The notes beneath the pieces are model-generated. The model saw only the letters and a list, made by a program, of their open reading frames with translations, did not search any database and was not told the DNA's origin. A stretch of DNA of 64,000 bases from Xylanibacter rarus (GTDB taxonomy: Bacteria; Bacteroidota; Bacteroidia; Bacteroidales; Bacteroidaceae), in assembly GCF_001275135.1 (NCBI RefSeq), contig NZ_LFQU01000012.1, positions 1 to 64,000 on the forward strand. The letters are read 5' to 3'. Of this stretch, positions 7,524-16,813 are shown in pieces. Position numbers and translations under genes: made by a program. Numbering within the stretch: position 1 is the stretch's first letter; each line of letters begins with the position of its first letter.

Positions 7524-8171
7524 CTAACATTTTTTAAAATTTTGACCATTCCATTTAAAAGAAATTTTCTTTATTATCGCATTTATTTCGTTATTGTTGT
7601 CTTTTTGAATAAATGGAATACTCAAGTTAAATGTTATACAGTTTGATTTTTCGTCCCATTGTGCAGCAAGCATAACAGGTTCTATGCAATTATATAGATT
7701 TTTAAATTTGTCTTCCGGCATTGAGTCTGGTTTTTGTGTGAACATACTTAAAATGGTATCTTCATCATTATCGACGGGAAGTCCAAATGTTGAGTTTATT
7801 GCTTGCCATTCTGTTGAATAGAATTTTACTGTGCTTTCTTTGAGCGGACTTTTAATTGTCTTGATTACGCATAGTATTTGCGTAGAGTCGTTTCCACGCA
7901 GAAGCTTGAGCTGCATTTCTGTAGTCTTATTCATGTTAATTTTTGCATAATCAAAGCTAATGGTGTCAATTGAAGTTGCCCCGTTAAAAGTGTTCTTTAC
8001 TTTTACAGAATCTTTAGAGCCTGTAAATTTTAATAATTCTTCTTTCTGATCGTTTGTGATATAAGGTAAAATTTCATCAGGAATGTTACCTATAACTTCT
8101 TTAATTGATATTTGGCCCATAATGTTGGTTGTGCAACAAAGCAGGGAAATGAGTAATGCAAATATTTTCAT
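7524..8171 (-). CDS. DUF3256 family secreted protein
   Basis: 215 aa with a signal peptide (MKIFALLISLLCCTTNIMGQ). The mature part begins ISIKEVIGNIPDEILPYITNDQKEELLKF, the characteristic opening of DUF3256 proteins of Bacteroidales (KE-hhh-hP-D-hhPYh). Function is unknown and the protein is probably periplasmic. A possible Cys in the signal region does not form a clean lipobox. It is a single-gene unit; the 3' end abuts the candidate small RNA promoter. Confidence 0.8.
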   Translation of the reverse strand: MKIFALLISLLCCTTNIMGQISIKEVIGNIPDEILPYITNDQKEELLKFTGSKDSVKVKNTFNGATSIDTISFDYAKINMNKTTEMQLKLLRGNDSTQILCVIKTIKSPLKESTVKFYSTEWQAINSTFGLPVDNDEDTILSMFTQKPDSMPEDKFKNLYNCIEPVMLAAQWDEKSNCITFNLSIPFIQKDNNNEINAIIKKISFKWNGQNFKKC

Positions 8172-8574
8172 TTTATTCTTATTGATTGAAAGGGTGAATA
8201 TACTATTGTCTTTTGCAAATTGTGGCCGGCATTTTTTACCACTATCTTGTATGTTTTTATTGTTTTATTTAAGCTTGATATCATGCAATAGATGTATAGA
8301 GGAAGCCAATGATATCTTTATCGGTTGTCCAAATAGGTGATGTTGTAATTTATTTAATCTGTTTTGTTCTATAGCTTCTTTTTCTATTGTATTCATGTGT
8401 CTGTATTAAATGAGATAATTTTGTTTTTAGTCTGCAATATTACACTTTTATTTTGATATTCGCAATAAAAACTCAGAAAAATACTTTTACTGTAATTTTT
8501 ATAGCGTTTTTCCTTTCAAATACAATGCTTTAGTGGCACTTTGAGTGTTATACTAAAATTATTAGGATATAATG
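8172..8574. other. Intergenic stretch, nothing identified
   Basis: About 400 nt of AT-rich sequence with no convincing ORF, RNA or repeat. It presumably holds the minus-strand promoter of the DUF3256 gene, but I see no clear TAnnTTTG box there. Confidence 0.5.
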
Positions 8575-8605
8575 GTTGATAATTCGGAGTTTTTTAATAC
8601 TTTTG
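8575..8605 (+). promoter_or_regulatory. Promoter upstream of the decayed purU/ftsE region
   Basis: GTTG (8575-8578), 19-nt spacer, TActTTTG (8598-8605). It points at the gene remnants and then ftsE, 420 nt away. It is probably the ancestral promoter of the lost gene and may now drive ftsE-lysC-lysA through a long leader. Confidence 0.55.
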
Positions 8606-8649
8606 CAAGTCGAAAGGGTGCATCATTAAAACATTGTAATACAAGAGAT

Positions 8650-8835
8650 GATACCTACTGCAATATAATTGCTTCACTGTTGTGCAAAAACAGAATTGGA
8701 TGCAGGTCCAATAATAAAGCAGAATGTTGTCAGAACAATTTATAAGGACACTTCGTGGAATTTTGTCTTTAAAAGGCGTGATTTGGGAAATGTCTTTGTT
8801 AGAGCTGTAAAAGCATATTGAACGGGATGTCCTGA
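8650..8835 (+). pseudogene. purU: Remnant of formyltetrahydrofolate deformylase
   Basis: Only the C-terminal part survives. From 8672 one frame reads LHCCAKTELDAGPIIKQNVV, then continues through DTSWNFVFKRRDLGN to RAVKAY. A shift into the next frame gives HIERDVLT. This matches the PurU C-terminus (LDxGPII-Q-VV, RDLxxxV, RAVKAHIE). In-frame stops occur near 8666 and 8818, and the catalytic formyltransferase core is missing. PurU makes formate from 10-formyl-THF. The call rests on pattern recognition of a short fragment. Confidence 0.55.
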
Positions 8836-9023
8836 CATGTCTTGGAGGCTGTTGTCGATGTTATAAACCATAAGGATGATCGTTTGATACATGAAGATTC
8901 TGATATGTTGTGTTATCTGCTTATGTTGTTTGCGTACAAGGGTTTGAGGATAAAGGTGTTGTAGAGAAGCTACAGGATGTAATGGTCCTGAATGGCATAA
9001 ACATTAAAATATTAAAAATATAG
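8836..9023 (+). pseudogene. Remnant resembling HisE (phosphoribosyl-ATP diphosphatase)
   Basis: From 8836 one frame reads HVLEAVVDVINHKDDRLIHE, then DSDMLCYLLMLFAYKG. After a frame change near 8945 it continues EDKGVVEKLQDV to a stop at 9021-9023. The EA-hhhAh-N-xD-R-hhxExxDhhYhLhhLhxxKG pattern is that of the C-terminal HisE half of HisIE. It follows the purU remnant directly, so two unrelated gene tails appear joined by deletion and then decayed. It ends 3 nt before the ftsE start. Identification is tentative. Confidence 0.42.
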
Positions 9024-9026
9024 ATT

Positions 9027-9727
9027 ATGTATATTGATTATAAAAATGTAAATATATATCAAGATGATGTATGTGTGCTTGGCAATGTGAATTTTCATGT
9101 TGATGAAGGTGAGTTTATTTATATCATCGGAAATGTAGGTACAGGAAAAAGCAGCTTGCTTAAAACTTTGTATTGTGAGCTTGATATTGATGAAGGAGAT
9201 AATGCAACAATCCTTGGACGAGACCTATTTAAAATTAAACGTAAAGAAGTACCGGCTTTGCGAAAGGAACTAGGAATAATATTTCAGGATTTTCAATTGT
9301 TGCATGACAGAAATGTTTATAAGAATCTATGCTTTGTATTGAAATCAACGGGCTGGAAAAATAAAAGGAAATAGATGAGCGCATTGATGAAGTGCTGGAT
9401 GCTGTTGGTATGTCAGAAAAGAAAACAAAAATGCCTTATGAACTTTCTGGAGGAGAGCAACAACGAATAGCTATTGCTCGCGCAATATTAAATAAACCGA
9501 AAATAATTATTGCAGATGAACCGACCGGTAATCTTGATCCTGAAACAGCGGATAATATTGTAAATTTGCTGAAGCAGATAAGTCAGACCGGGACGGCTGT
9601 AGTAATGTCAACACACAACATCTTGATGCTTGATAAGTATCCTGGTATCGTTTACCAGTGTAAGGAAGGTAAAATTAACGACATAACTAATATATATAAC
9701 AAAAGTCTTTTTGATGAAGAAGACTAA
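9027..9727 (+). pseudogene. ftsE: FtsE-type ABC ATPase, broken by a one-base frameshift
   Basis: Cell-division ABC ATPase that normally partners FtsX to control peptidoglycan hydrolases. The first frame (9027-9374) has Walker A GNVGTGKSS (35-43) and the Q-loop IIFQDFQ. The second frame, which runs to 9727, has the signature LSGGEQQR and Walker [13 protein letters not shown], then the H-loop STHN. The frames join perfectly if the AAAA run at 9363-9366 had one more A (reading NKKEIDERIDEVLDAVGM across the junction). All functional motifs are intact, so this is probably a sequencing or assembly undercall. If real, the protein is truncated before the signature motif. No ftsX is adjacent. lysC starts 30 nt downstream. 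Confidence 0.85.
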
Positions 9728-9757
9728 TATAAAATAAAAATATAAAAAGATACGATT

Positions 9758-11086
9758 ATGATAGTAATGAAGTTTGGTGGCACATCAGTTGGCTCGCCTG
9801 AGCGCATGAAGCATGTTGCCTCATTGATTACAAATAGTGGAAAACCAGTTTTTGTCGTTTTGTCTGCAATGTCAGGTACGACAAATTCTTTGATTGAAAT
9901 ATCTGATTATTTATATAAGAAGAATCCGGAGGGCGCAAATGATGTTATAAATCGTTTGGAAAAAGCATATATGAAACATGTAGAAGAACTTTATTCTACA
10001 GAGAAATGGAAGAATGAAACAAAAATATTCCTCCAAAATGAATTTAATTATTTACGTTCTTTTACAAAAGATCTTTTCACTAGTTTTGAAGAAAAAAGCA
10101 TTGTTGCTCAAGGTGAGATAATGAGTACCAATATGGTAACCAATTACTTAAAAGAGTGTGGCTACAATGCTGTTTTGCTTTCTGCACTGGATTTCATGCG
10201 TACTGATAAAAATTCAGAACCAGATTCTTCATACATTAAAGATAAATTACAGAATTTGTTGGAGCAGAATCCTGGCCAACAGGTTTATATTACACAGGGA
10301 TTTATCTGTCGCAATGCTTACGGAGAAATAGATAATCTGCTTCGTGGAGGCAGTGATTATACTGCGTCATTGGCAGGAGCTGCTATAAATGCAGATGAGA
10401 TACAAATATGGACAGATATAGACGGTATGCATAATAACGACCCGCGTGTGGTTGATAAAACTGAAGCTGTTCGCCAGTTACATTTTGAGGAAGCTGCGGA
10501 ACTTGCATATTTCGGTGCAAAAATATTACATCCGACATGTGTGCAGCCGGCAAAGTATGCAGGTATTCCTGTGCGTTTGTTGAATACAATGGACCCTGCT
10601 GCACCGGGAACTATTATAAATAATGAAACTGTAACAGGTAAAATTAAGGCTATTGCTGCTAAAGATAATATTGTGGCAATTAAGATAAAGAGTAGCCGTA
10701 TGCTACTTGCTACAGGATTCCTTCGTAAGGTCTTTGAGATTTTTGAGAGTTATCAGACGGCAATAGATATGATAACAACAAGTGAGGTCGGTGTTTCTAT
10801 GAGCATTGATAACGATGCGCATCTTAATGATATTGTTGCAGAATTAAAGAAATATGGAACTGTAACAGTTGACCGCGATATGTGTATAATATGTGTTGTC
10901 GGTGATTTGGATTGGAGTAATGTCGGCTTTGAGACATTAGCTACAGATGCGATGAAGAATATTCCTGTAAGAATGATTTCTTATGGAGGAAGTAATTATA
11001 ATATATCTTTCTTGGTAAAAGAATCTGATAAGAAACGAGCTTTACAAAGTTTGAGTGATACATTGTTTAATAAAAGTGAAAATTGA
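9758..11086 (+). CDS. lysC: Aspartate kinase (monofunctional)
   Basis: 442 aa. Phosphorylates aspartate, the first step toward lysine, threonine, methionine and diaminopimelate. The kinase domain opens with MKFGGTSVGS (residues 4-13) and contains RGGSDYTASL near 203 and the aspartate/ATP site WTDIDGMHNNDPR near 225. Two C-terminal ACT-like segments (about 300-440) give feedback control. No homoserine dehydrogenase is fused. It is followed by lysA with a 2-nt gap, so aspartate entry and the last lysine/DAP step are co-transcribed. Confidence 0.95.
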   Translation: MIVMKFGGTSVGSPERMKHVASLITNSGKPVFVVLSAMSGTTNSLIEISDYLYKKNPEGANDVINRLEKAYMKHVEELYSTEKWKNETKIFLQNEFNYLRSFTKDLFTSFEEKSIVAQGEIMSTNMVTNYLKECGYNAVLLSALDFMRTDKNSEPDSSYIKDKLQNLLEQNPGQQVYITQGFICRNAYGEIDNLLRGGSDYTASLAGAAINADEIQIWTDIDGMHNNDPRVVDKTEAVRQLHFEEAAELAYFGAKILHPTCVQPAKYAGIPVRLLNTMDPAAPGTIINNETVTGKIKAIAAKDNIVAIKIKSSRMLLATGFLRKVFEIFESYQTAIDMITTSEVGVSMSIDNDAHLNDIVAELKKYGTVTVDRDMCIICVVGDLDWSNVGFETLATDAMKNIPVRMISYGGSNYNISFLVKESDKKRALQSLSDTLFNKSEN

Positions 11087-11088
11087 AA

Positions 11089-12249
11089 ATGAAGGGTGTT
11101 TTTCCAATTGAAAAATTTAAAAAGACGGATACGCCATTTTATTACTATGATACAGATTTGTTGCGTGAAACTTTAAATACGATAAATAAAGAGGCCGGCA
11201 AATATGAAAATTTTTGTGTGCATTATGCAATAAAAGCAAATGCTAACCCAAAGATTTTAAATATAATATGTCAGGCCGGATTGGGAGCTGACTGTGTTAG
11301 TGGAGGTGAAATATTAGCGTCACTTAATGCAGGCTTTCCTTCAAATAAAATTGTATTTGCAGGAGTAGGGAAGAATGACAAAGAAATAAAACTCGGTTTA
11401 GAAAAAAATATTTTTTGCTTTAATGTAGAGAGTATACCTGAACTGGAAGTGATTAATTGTCTTGCAGAAAACAGCGGTAAGGTCGCTTCTGTAGCATTGC
11501 GTATCAACCCTGATGTTGGAGCACATACACATGCTAACATAACGACAGGACTTGCTGAAAATAAGTTTGGCATTGCGATGTCGGATATGGAGAATGTTAT
11601 TGCAAGAATCTCACATATGAAGAATGTGAGATTCATGGGATTGCATTTCCATATAGGTTCACAAATCCTTGATATGGGCGATTTTGTGGCATTATGTAAT
11701 CGTATTAACGAGATTCAAGTTAAATTGGAGGCTCATCATATTAATGTTGAGATGATAAATGTTGGTGGCGGACTTGGTATTGATTACCAACATCCAAACC
11801 GTGTTTCAATACCGGATTTTAAATCATATTTTGAAACGTATGCAAAACATCTTAAACTCCGTAAGGGGCAGAGTCTTCATTTTGAACTTGGGCGTTCTGT
11901 TGTTGGTCAATGTGGATCTTTAATAACGAAGGTGTTATATGTAAAAGAGGGTACAGCTAAGAAGTTTGTAATTGTTGATGCCGGGATGACAGACCTTATA
12001 CGACCAGCTTTATATCATGCATATCATAAGATTGAAAACATTAGTAATGATGGATGTATAAATACTTATGATGTTGTAGGCCCAATATGTGAGTCTAGTG
12101 ATGTTTTTGCTAAATCAATAGATTTGGACGAATGCCATCGTAATGATATAATTGCTATACGTTCCGCTGGTGCTTATGGTGAAATTATGGCATCTCAATA
12201 TAATTGTCGTTCTTTGCCAATTGGCTATATTAAGGAAGATATATTGTAA
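11089..12249 (+). CDS. lysA: Diaminopimelate decarboxylase
   Basis: 386 aa. PLP-dependent decarboxylation of meso-diaminopimelate to lysine. Fold III features are visible: the PLP lysine in HYAIKANANP (Lys49), HFHIGSQI, the phosphate loop NVGGGLGID, and CESSDVFAK, where the cysteine completes the partner active site in the dimer. I chose the ATG at 11089 (MKGVFPIEKF). A TTG two codons earlier overlaps the lysC stop and is less likely. The gene follows lysC in the operon. Confidence 0.95.
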   Translation: MKGVFPIEKFKKTDTPFYYYDTDLLRETLNTINKEAGKYENFCVHYAIKANANPKILNIICQAGLGADCVSGGEILASLNAGFPSNKIVFAGVGKNDKEIKLGLEKNIFCFNVESIPELEVINCLAENSGKVASVALRINPDVGAHTHANITTGLAENKFGIAMSDMENVIARISHMKNVRFMGLHFHIGSQILDMGDFVALCNRINEIQVKLEAHHINVEMINVGGGLGIDYQHPNRVSIPDFKSYFETYAKHLKLRKGQSLHFELGRSVVGQCGSLITKVLYVKEGTAKKFVIVDAGMTDLIRPALYHAYHKIENISNDGCINTYDVVGPICESSDVFAKSIDLDECHRNDIIAIRSAGAYGEIMASQYNCRSLPIGYIKEDIL

Positions 12250-12269
12250 TTAAAAAATAGAATTGAATA

Positions 12270-13412
12270 ATGCTAATTTTAGACAATATAACAATCGTTA
12301 TTTGTATAATTTTGGTGATTTCTGCACTCTGTTCTTCTTTATTTGATACGTTTTTTAAAAAAATGGTCGATAAAGAAGAAACAGATTCTGCAGAGAATTT
12401 AAAGCCTGTATCAGTTGTCATTATTTCGGATAATAATTCTGTAGAGTTGGATAATAATCTGAAATATTTTCTTTCTCAGGATTATTCTGCCGGATATGAA
12501 ATAATTGTTGTTGTAAGTCGTGATGAAGATGGAACGGCAGATGTTTTGAAAACGTACAATAAGTATAAAAACTTATATACTACATTTGTACCAGAAACAT
12601 CTCGGTATATGAGTCGACGAAAACTTGCAATAACATTAGGTGTGAAGGCAGCTAAAAATGATTTGATTTTATTAACTGATGCCGTGTGTAAACCTGTTTC
12701 TAATCATTGGATTGAAGGCATGAGTACCAAATGTAGGGATGGAATAAATCTTGTTATTGGATATAGTAATTATTCTGATGACACAGGTCAATTTAAAACG
12801 TTCTATCGCCTTCATAAGGAATATACCTATATGTATGAAGCGTTTAAAGGTTTTGCTTACAGTACTTATGGTAATAATCTGTTGTTTAAGAAGGCCGATT
12901 TTATGTCAGGTCGCGGATTTCAAGGTAACTTGAAATATGTTAGAGGTGAATATGATTTTTTAGTTAATAAATATTCTAAATTCGGGAGCGCAGCTATTGC
13001 AATATCTAAAGATGTAATGTTAGTAGAAGATAAGCCCTCAAAAAAAGCTTGGAATAATAAAAACACGTTTTATTTCGAAACGCGTAAACACCTTCAACGT
13101 AGTTTTAGACATAGACAAATATTTAATATGGATGTGCTGGGGCTTTATCTTTGTTTCATATTAGTGATTTTTTCTGTAATATATTCAGTTCTTTCTGCCA
13201 GGTTTGTAATATTGCCTTTTTCTTTTATGGCATTGGTGGTTCCTTTTATTTCTAGAATAATATGTGCGAAACGTGTGCTTAATAGATTTAATGCAAATGT
13301 AAGTTTATGGAAAGTTATTCCATTTGAATTGGCTCTGCCTTTCAGTAATTTCAGATTTGCAATAAAATACATATTATCAGATAAATATGAATATATAAGT
13401 CATAAATCATAA
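12270..13412 (+). CDS. Family 2 glycosyltransferase, membrane-anchored
   Basis: 380 aa. One N-terminal membrane helix (residues 5-25), a GT-A domain (PVSVVIISDNNSVELDNNL from about 47, then DYSAGYEIIVVVSRDEDGT) and two C-terminal helices (about 290-335). The usual DxD site is replaced by TDAVCKP near 137, which keeps only one Asp. A Q(R/H)xxRW-like region is represented by QRSFRHRQ near 273. The architecture resembles cell-envelope glycan synthases. Sugar and acceptor are unknown. It lies 20 nt after lysA and 6 nt before the next glycosyltransferase-like gene, so the two probably act together. Confidence 0.8.
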   Translation: MLILDNITIVICIILVISALCSSLFDTFFKKMVDKEETDSAENLKPVSVVIISDNNSVELDNNLKYFLSQDYSAGYEIIVVVSRDEDGTADVLKTYNKYKNLYTTFVPETSRYMSRRKLAITLGVKAAKNDLILLTDAVCKPVSNHWIEGMSTKCRDGINLVIGYSNYSDDTGQFKTFYRLHKEYTYMYEAFKGFAYSTYGNNLLFKKADFMSGRGFQGNLKYVRGEYDFLVNKYSKFGSAAIAISKDVMLVEDKPSKKAWNNKNTFYFETRKHLQRSFRHRQIFNMDVLGLYLCFILVIFSVIYSVLSARFVILPFSFMALVVPFISRIICAKRVLNRFNANVSLWKVIPFELALPFSNFRFAIKYILSDKYEYISHKS

Positions 13413-13418
13413 TGAATT

Positions 13419-14765
13419 ATGAAAGTCTTGCATTTTATACCAAATTTTGCTGATATAAATGAGTCTGTAGGACTTCAGTATAAAATAGCTCTAATTAAGG
13501 CTATGGCAGAAAGTGCAGAAGTACATTTATTGTGTGCTGACTATCCTGGTATCGATATGGGAAGTGTGCATGTCCATAAATTCTCTCTCTTGAAGAATTT
13601 GTTTGGTAGATGGCATTCTTCCTTCAAGAAGTTTTTGGCAGATATACGTCCGGATGTGGTACATATTCATGCATGTTGGAATATATATGCATACTATCTT
13701 CAGAGATGTTGTGAAAAGTATAGAATTCCTACAATCATAACATTTGACAGACAATTGGAGGCCTGGCATTCGTCGGGCCATTATTGTTTATGTAATTTTT
13801 TTAAATCTGTTATTTATCAACGATATATAGTGTCGCATGCAAAAGTCTTGCATGCTGTTTGCGATAATGAGATATGTAGCATATCTGATTATGTTGGATA
13901 TCCAACGCTTTTATGTAAAATCTTAGGGATAAGATCAGAACATGCAAATACGCTCCATATTGATGAATCAAATGGGGATATTGGTAATGTGGAATATGAT
14001 GTATATGTTTCAAAACAAAATAAGAATATTAGGAATATTGTATTAATTGATATATTCAATGAAATTTATGAAAAATCAATTAGTCCATTGTCTGATAGGC
14101 TAATTGGGATGTATCAAATAGTTGTTGACAGTAATCCATTTTGGCTTATGAGTTCTGAAGATTGTTGTGCAGAAGATATTTTGTTGTATGCAGGTGCAAC
14201 GGAAAATATTGCTGGCTTACAATTGTCAGATAATCAACGTAGGATTCTTTCAACGCTTGATGATAAAGCATGGCGTAGAATTCTTTTACATTCATATAAC
14301 CAAGGAATATTAGAATTTGTTTTTTCTGGAATTGAAAAATATAATTTATCCCAACCTTTTTCACAAGAACAAATTGGTGGGATATTTTGTCTCTTGGAAA
14401 ATAAGTCTCAGCGTATTACTAATATAAGAAATACTTCAAAAATTAAGACTGATTCAAGTCTTTCAGATCTTGAACGTGATATCATGATTAAGATAATGAC
14501 AATCTTATATGGTATAAAGCATCGTATAGAGATTAAAAGAAAAGATATGTTAGATTTATATCTTAGCTTAAAATATAATAATTTTGATGAAATTCAGTTA
14601 TATAATAAAGTTCATGAGACCGGTATTTTAAAAGATACAGCGCGCTTGTTTCAAATAATGAAAGAGCGTTATGGGTTAAGTGAAGGCTTTATGTTTATAG
14701 AACCGATTAATGATAGTAAAACGGAGAAATTGAGAAAAATGTTTTTTAAATCTAATATACAATGA
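13419..14765 (+). CDS. Glycosyltransferase 4-like protein with atypical C-terminus
   Basis: 448 aa. The N-terminal ~180 residues look like the acceptor half of a GT-B enzyme (MKVLHFIPNFADINESVGLQ, then RPDVVHIHACWN, TIITFDRQLEAW and KVLHAVCDNE). The expected C-terminal nucleotide-sugar half (GRL-KG, E-hG-hhhEA) is not visible. Instead residues ~190-440 are helical and polar with no familiar motif. It may be an inactive partner or a divergent enzyme for the GT2 protein upstream. The stop overlaps the fbp start by 4 nt (ATGA), implying translational coupling. Confidence 0.65.
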   Translation: MKVLHFIPNFADINESVGLQYKIALIKAMAESAEVHLLCADYPGIDMGSVHVHKFSLLKNLFGRWHSSFKKFLADIRPDVVHIHACWNIYAYYLQRCCEKYRIPTIITFDRQLEAWHSSGHYCLCNFFKSVIYQRYIVSHAKVLHAVCDNEICSISDYVGYPTLLCKILGIRSEHANTLHIDESNGDIGNVEYDVYVSKQNKNIRNIVLIDIFNEIYEKSISPLSDRLIGMYQIVVDSNPFWLMSSEDCCAEDILLYAGATENIAGLQLSDNQRRILSTLDDKAWRRILLHSYNQGILEFVFSGIEKYNLSQPFSQEQIGGIFCLLENKSQRITNIRNTSKIKTDSSLSDLERDIMIKIMTILYGIKHRIEIKRKDMLDLYLSLKYNNFDEIQLYNKVHETGILKDTARLFQIMKERYGLSEGFMFIEPINDSKTEKLRKMFFKSNIQ

Positions 14766-16747
14766 AGACAAGGAATTATGACATTGAAAAGGACTTAAAG
14801 TATTTGCAATTGTTGTCTCATACTTTTCCGACAATTGCTGATGCCAGTACAGAGATTATAAATTTGCAGGCGATATTGAATTTGCCTAAGGGTACTGAAC
14901 ATTTTCTTGCAGATTTACATGGTGAGTATAAATCTTTTCAGCATGTATTAAAGAATGCTTCTGGTAATATTAAACGTAAGGTTAATGAAATCTTTGGCAA
15001 TGATTTGCGTGAATCGGAAATCAGGGAATTGTGTACTTTGATATACTACCCCAAAGAGAAGCTTGAACTTGTAAAAGCCAGTGAGCCGGATTTGGAGGAT
15101 TGGTATCATATAACAATACATCAGCTTGTAAAGGTTTGTAGGGATGTTTCTAGTAAATATACACGCTCTAAGGTTAGAAAGTCTTTACCGAAGGATTTCT
15201 CTTATATTATTCAGGAACTTCTTCATGAACGTACAGATGATATAGATAAAGCTGCTTATGTTAATGTCATAATCGAAACAATAATATCAACGGGACGCGC
15301 GGATGATTTTATTATTGCTATTTCTCATGTGATACAGCGTTTGGCAATTGATCTATTGCATGTGTTAGGTGATGTCTATGACCGTGGACCAGGTGCGCAT
15401 ATTATAATGGATGTACTAACGAATTATCACAATTGGGATATTCAATGGGGAAACCATGACATACTTTGGATGGGGGCTTGTGCCGGTAACGATGCATGTA
15501 TATGTAATGTAATACGTTTGTCTTTGCGTTATGCAAATCTTGTTACGCTGGAAGAAGGGTATGGTATAAATCTTATTCCATTGGCAACATTTGCGATGGA
15601 GCATTATGGCGATGATCCTTGTGAGGAGTTTATGCCTAAAATTAATGGAGGCAGTACAGATATTGACGATAAGACAAAACGGTTGACTGCATTGATGCAT
15701 AAAGCTATCACTATCATTCAATTTAAGGTGGAAGCTTCCATGATAAAACGTCATCCTGAATGGGATATGCAAGATAGACTTTTATTGGAATGTATTGATT
15801 ATGATAATGCGACATGCAATATCTCAGGAAAGCCTTATGAAATGAAAAGCTGCTGTTTCCCGACAGTGAATCCTAATGCACCATATGAATTGACACCAGA
15901 TGAGATTATACTTATGAGTAAACTTCATCACTCGTTTACCGTTAACGAGAAACTTCATAAGCATATAAGGCTATTGTTGAGTCATGGTTCATTATATACT
16001 ATAATTAATGATAATCTTTTATTTCATGCTTCCGTTCCTTTAAACGATGATGGTAGTCTTAAAGAAGTGGAACTTTGTAAAGGTCATAAGTACAAAGGAC
16101 GTGAACTGATGAATAGGACGGAACATATTATTAGAAATGCATTCCAAAATGATTCAGATCCGCGTGAGAAGGAATTTTCTGTAGATTATTTCCTTTACTT
16201 GTGGTGTGGGCGAAATTCAGTTTTGTTTGATAAGTCTAAGATGGCAACTTTTGAACGTTACTTTCTTAAGGACAAATCTACATATAAAGAGGAAAAAGGA
16301 AATTATTTTAAATTAAGAAACAATGAGGAAGAGTGTGATGCCATTCTTGATGCTTTTGGAGTGAGCGGTCAGAATAGGCATATTATTAATGGACATGTCC
16401 CTGTTCATGTCGTAAATGGAGAGAATCCGATAAAGGCTAATGGTAAGCTAATGGTTATTGACGGCGGATTTTCGCAGGCATATCATGAAGAAACGGGTAT
16501 TGCCGGATATACATTGGTTTATCATAGTAGAGGCTTCCAGCTAGTTCAGCATGAACCATTTACGAGTACAGAAGATGCAATACTTAGAGGGTCCGATATT
16601 AAAAGTACGACACAGATTGTTGAAATGTCATCACATAGAATGCTTGTGGCAGATACAGATATAGGACGTGATTTGAAAAAGCAAATTGCAGAGTTGGAAA
16701 AACTGCTTTATGCTTATAGGCATGGTTTTATTAAAGAATTACGCTAA
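14762..16747 (+). CDS. fbp: Fructose-1,6-bisphosphatase, class III (Firmicutes type)
   Basis: 661 aa, the usual length of the class III enzyme, a metallophosphoesterase-fold FBPase that hydrolyses fructose-1,6-bisphosphate to fructose-6-phosphate in gluconeogenesis. Visible metal-binding signatures are FLADLHGEY near residue 48, LLHVLGDVYDRGPGAH near 198 and WGNHDILWMGA near 225, with later histidines in NGHVPVH. It is the last gene of the ftsE-lysC-lysA-GT-GT run and is followed by a strong terminator. pfkA, the opposing glycolytic enzyme, lies elsewhere in the window. Confidence 0.95.
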   Translation: MKTRNYDIEKDLKYLQLLSHTFPTIADASTEIINLQAILNLPKGTEHFLADLHGEYKSFQHVLKNASGNIKRKVNEIFGNDLRESEIRELCTLIYYPKEKLELVKASEPDLEDWYHITIHQLVKVCRDVSSKYTRSKVRKSLPKDFSYIIQELLHERTDDIDKAAYVNVIIETIISTGRADDFIIAISHVIQRLAIDLLHVLGDVYDRGPGAHIIMDVLTNYHNWDIQWGNHDILWMGACAGNDACICNVIRLSLRYANLVTLEEGYGINLIPLATFAMEHYGDDPCEEFMPKINGGSTDIDDKTKRLTALMHKAITIIQFKVEASMIKRHPEWDMQDRLLLECIDYDNATCNISGKPYEMKSCCFPTVNPNAPYELTPDEIILMSKLHHSFTVNEKLHKHIRLLLSHGSLYTIINDNLLFHASVPLNDDGSLKEVELCKGHKYKGRELMNRTEHIIRNAFQNDSDPREKEFSVDYFLYLWCGRNSVLFDKSKMATFERYFLKDKSTYKEEKGNYFKLRNNEEECDAILDAFGVSGQNRHIINGHVPVHVVNGENPIKANGKLMVIDGGFSQAYHEETGIAGYTLVYHSRGFQLVQHEPFTSTEDAILRGSDIKSTTQIVEMSSHRMLVADTDIGRDLKKQIAELEKLLYAYRHGFIKELR

Positions 16748-16766
16748 CAATTGAGAATCATTGAGG

Positions 16767-16805
16767 TAGTCCAAGATTTTGTGGTGAAAGCAAAATCTTG
16801 GACTA
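16767..16805. terminator. Bidirectional terminator between fbp and ispE
   Basis: Perfect 15-bp inverted repeat, arms 16767-16781 (TAGTCCAAGATTTTG) and 16791-16805, 9-nt loop. It sits between the convergent stops of fbp (+) and ispE (-), so it can end both transcripts. Confidence 0.85.
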
Positions 16806-16813
16806 TTTCAATA

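Noticed and set aside
7452-7646. Plus-strand ORF of 64 aa starting MKNTMQRYSNYF
   Set aside because: Its first codons overlap a strong minus-strand promoter and the rest is antisense to the end of the DUF3256 gene. The conserved-looking start is better explained by the promoter and sRNA element.
8083-8340. ORF of 85 aa ending in a lipobox-like LSLISCN segment
   Set aside because: Half of it is antisense to the DUF3256 signal peptide, the rest is AT-rich and short, and no start or promoter supports it.
8650-9023. Missed intact gene upstream of ftsE
   Set aside because: Every frame has stops; recognisable protein fragments switch frames at least twice, so it is treated as remnants.
9667-9757. 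Lysine riboswitch before lysC
   Set aside because: The gap between ftsE and lysC is only 30 nt, far too short for the ~170-nt lysine aptamer.
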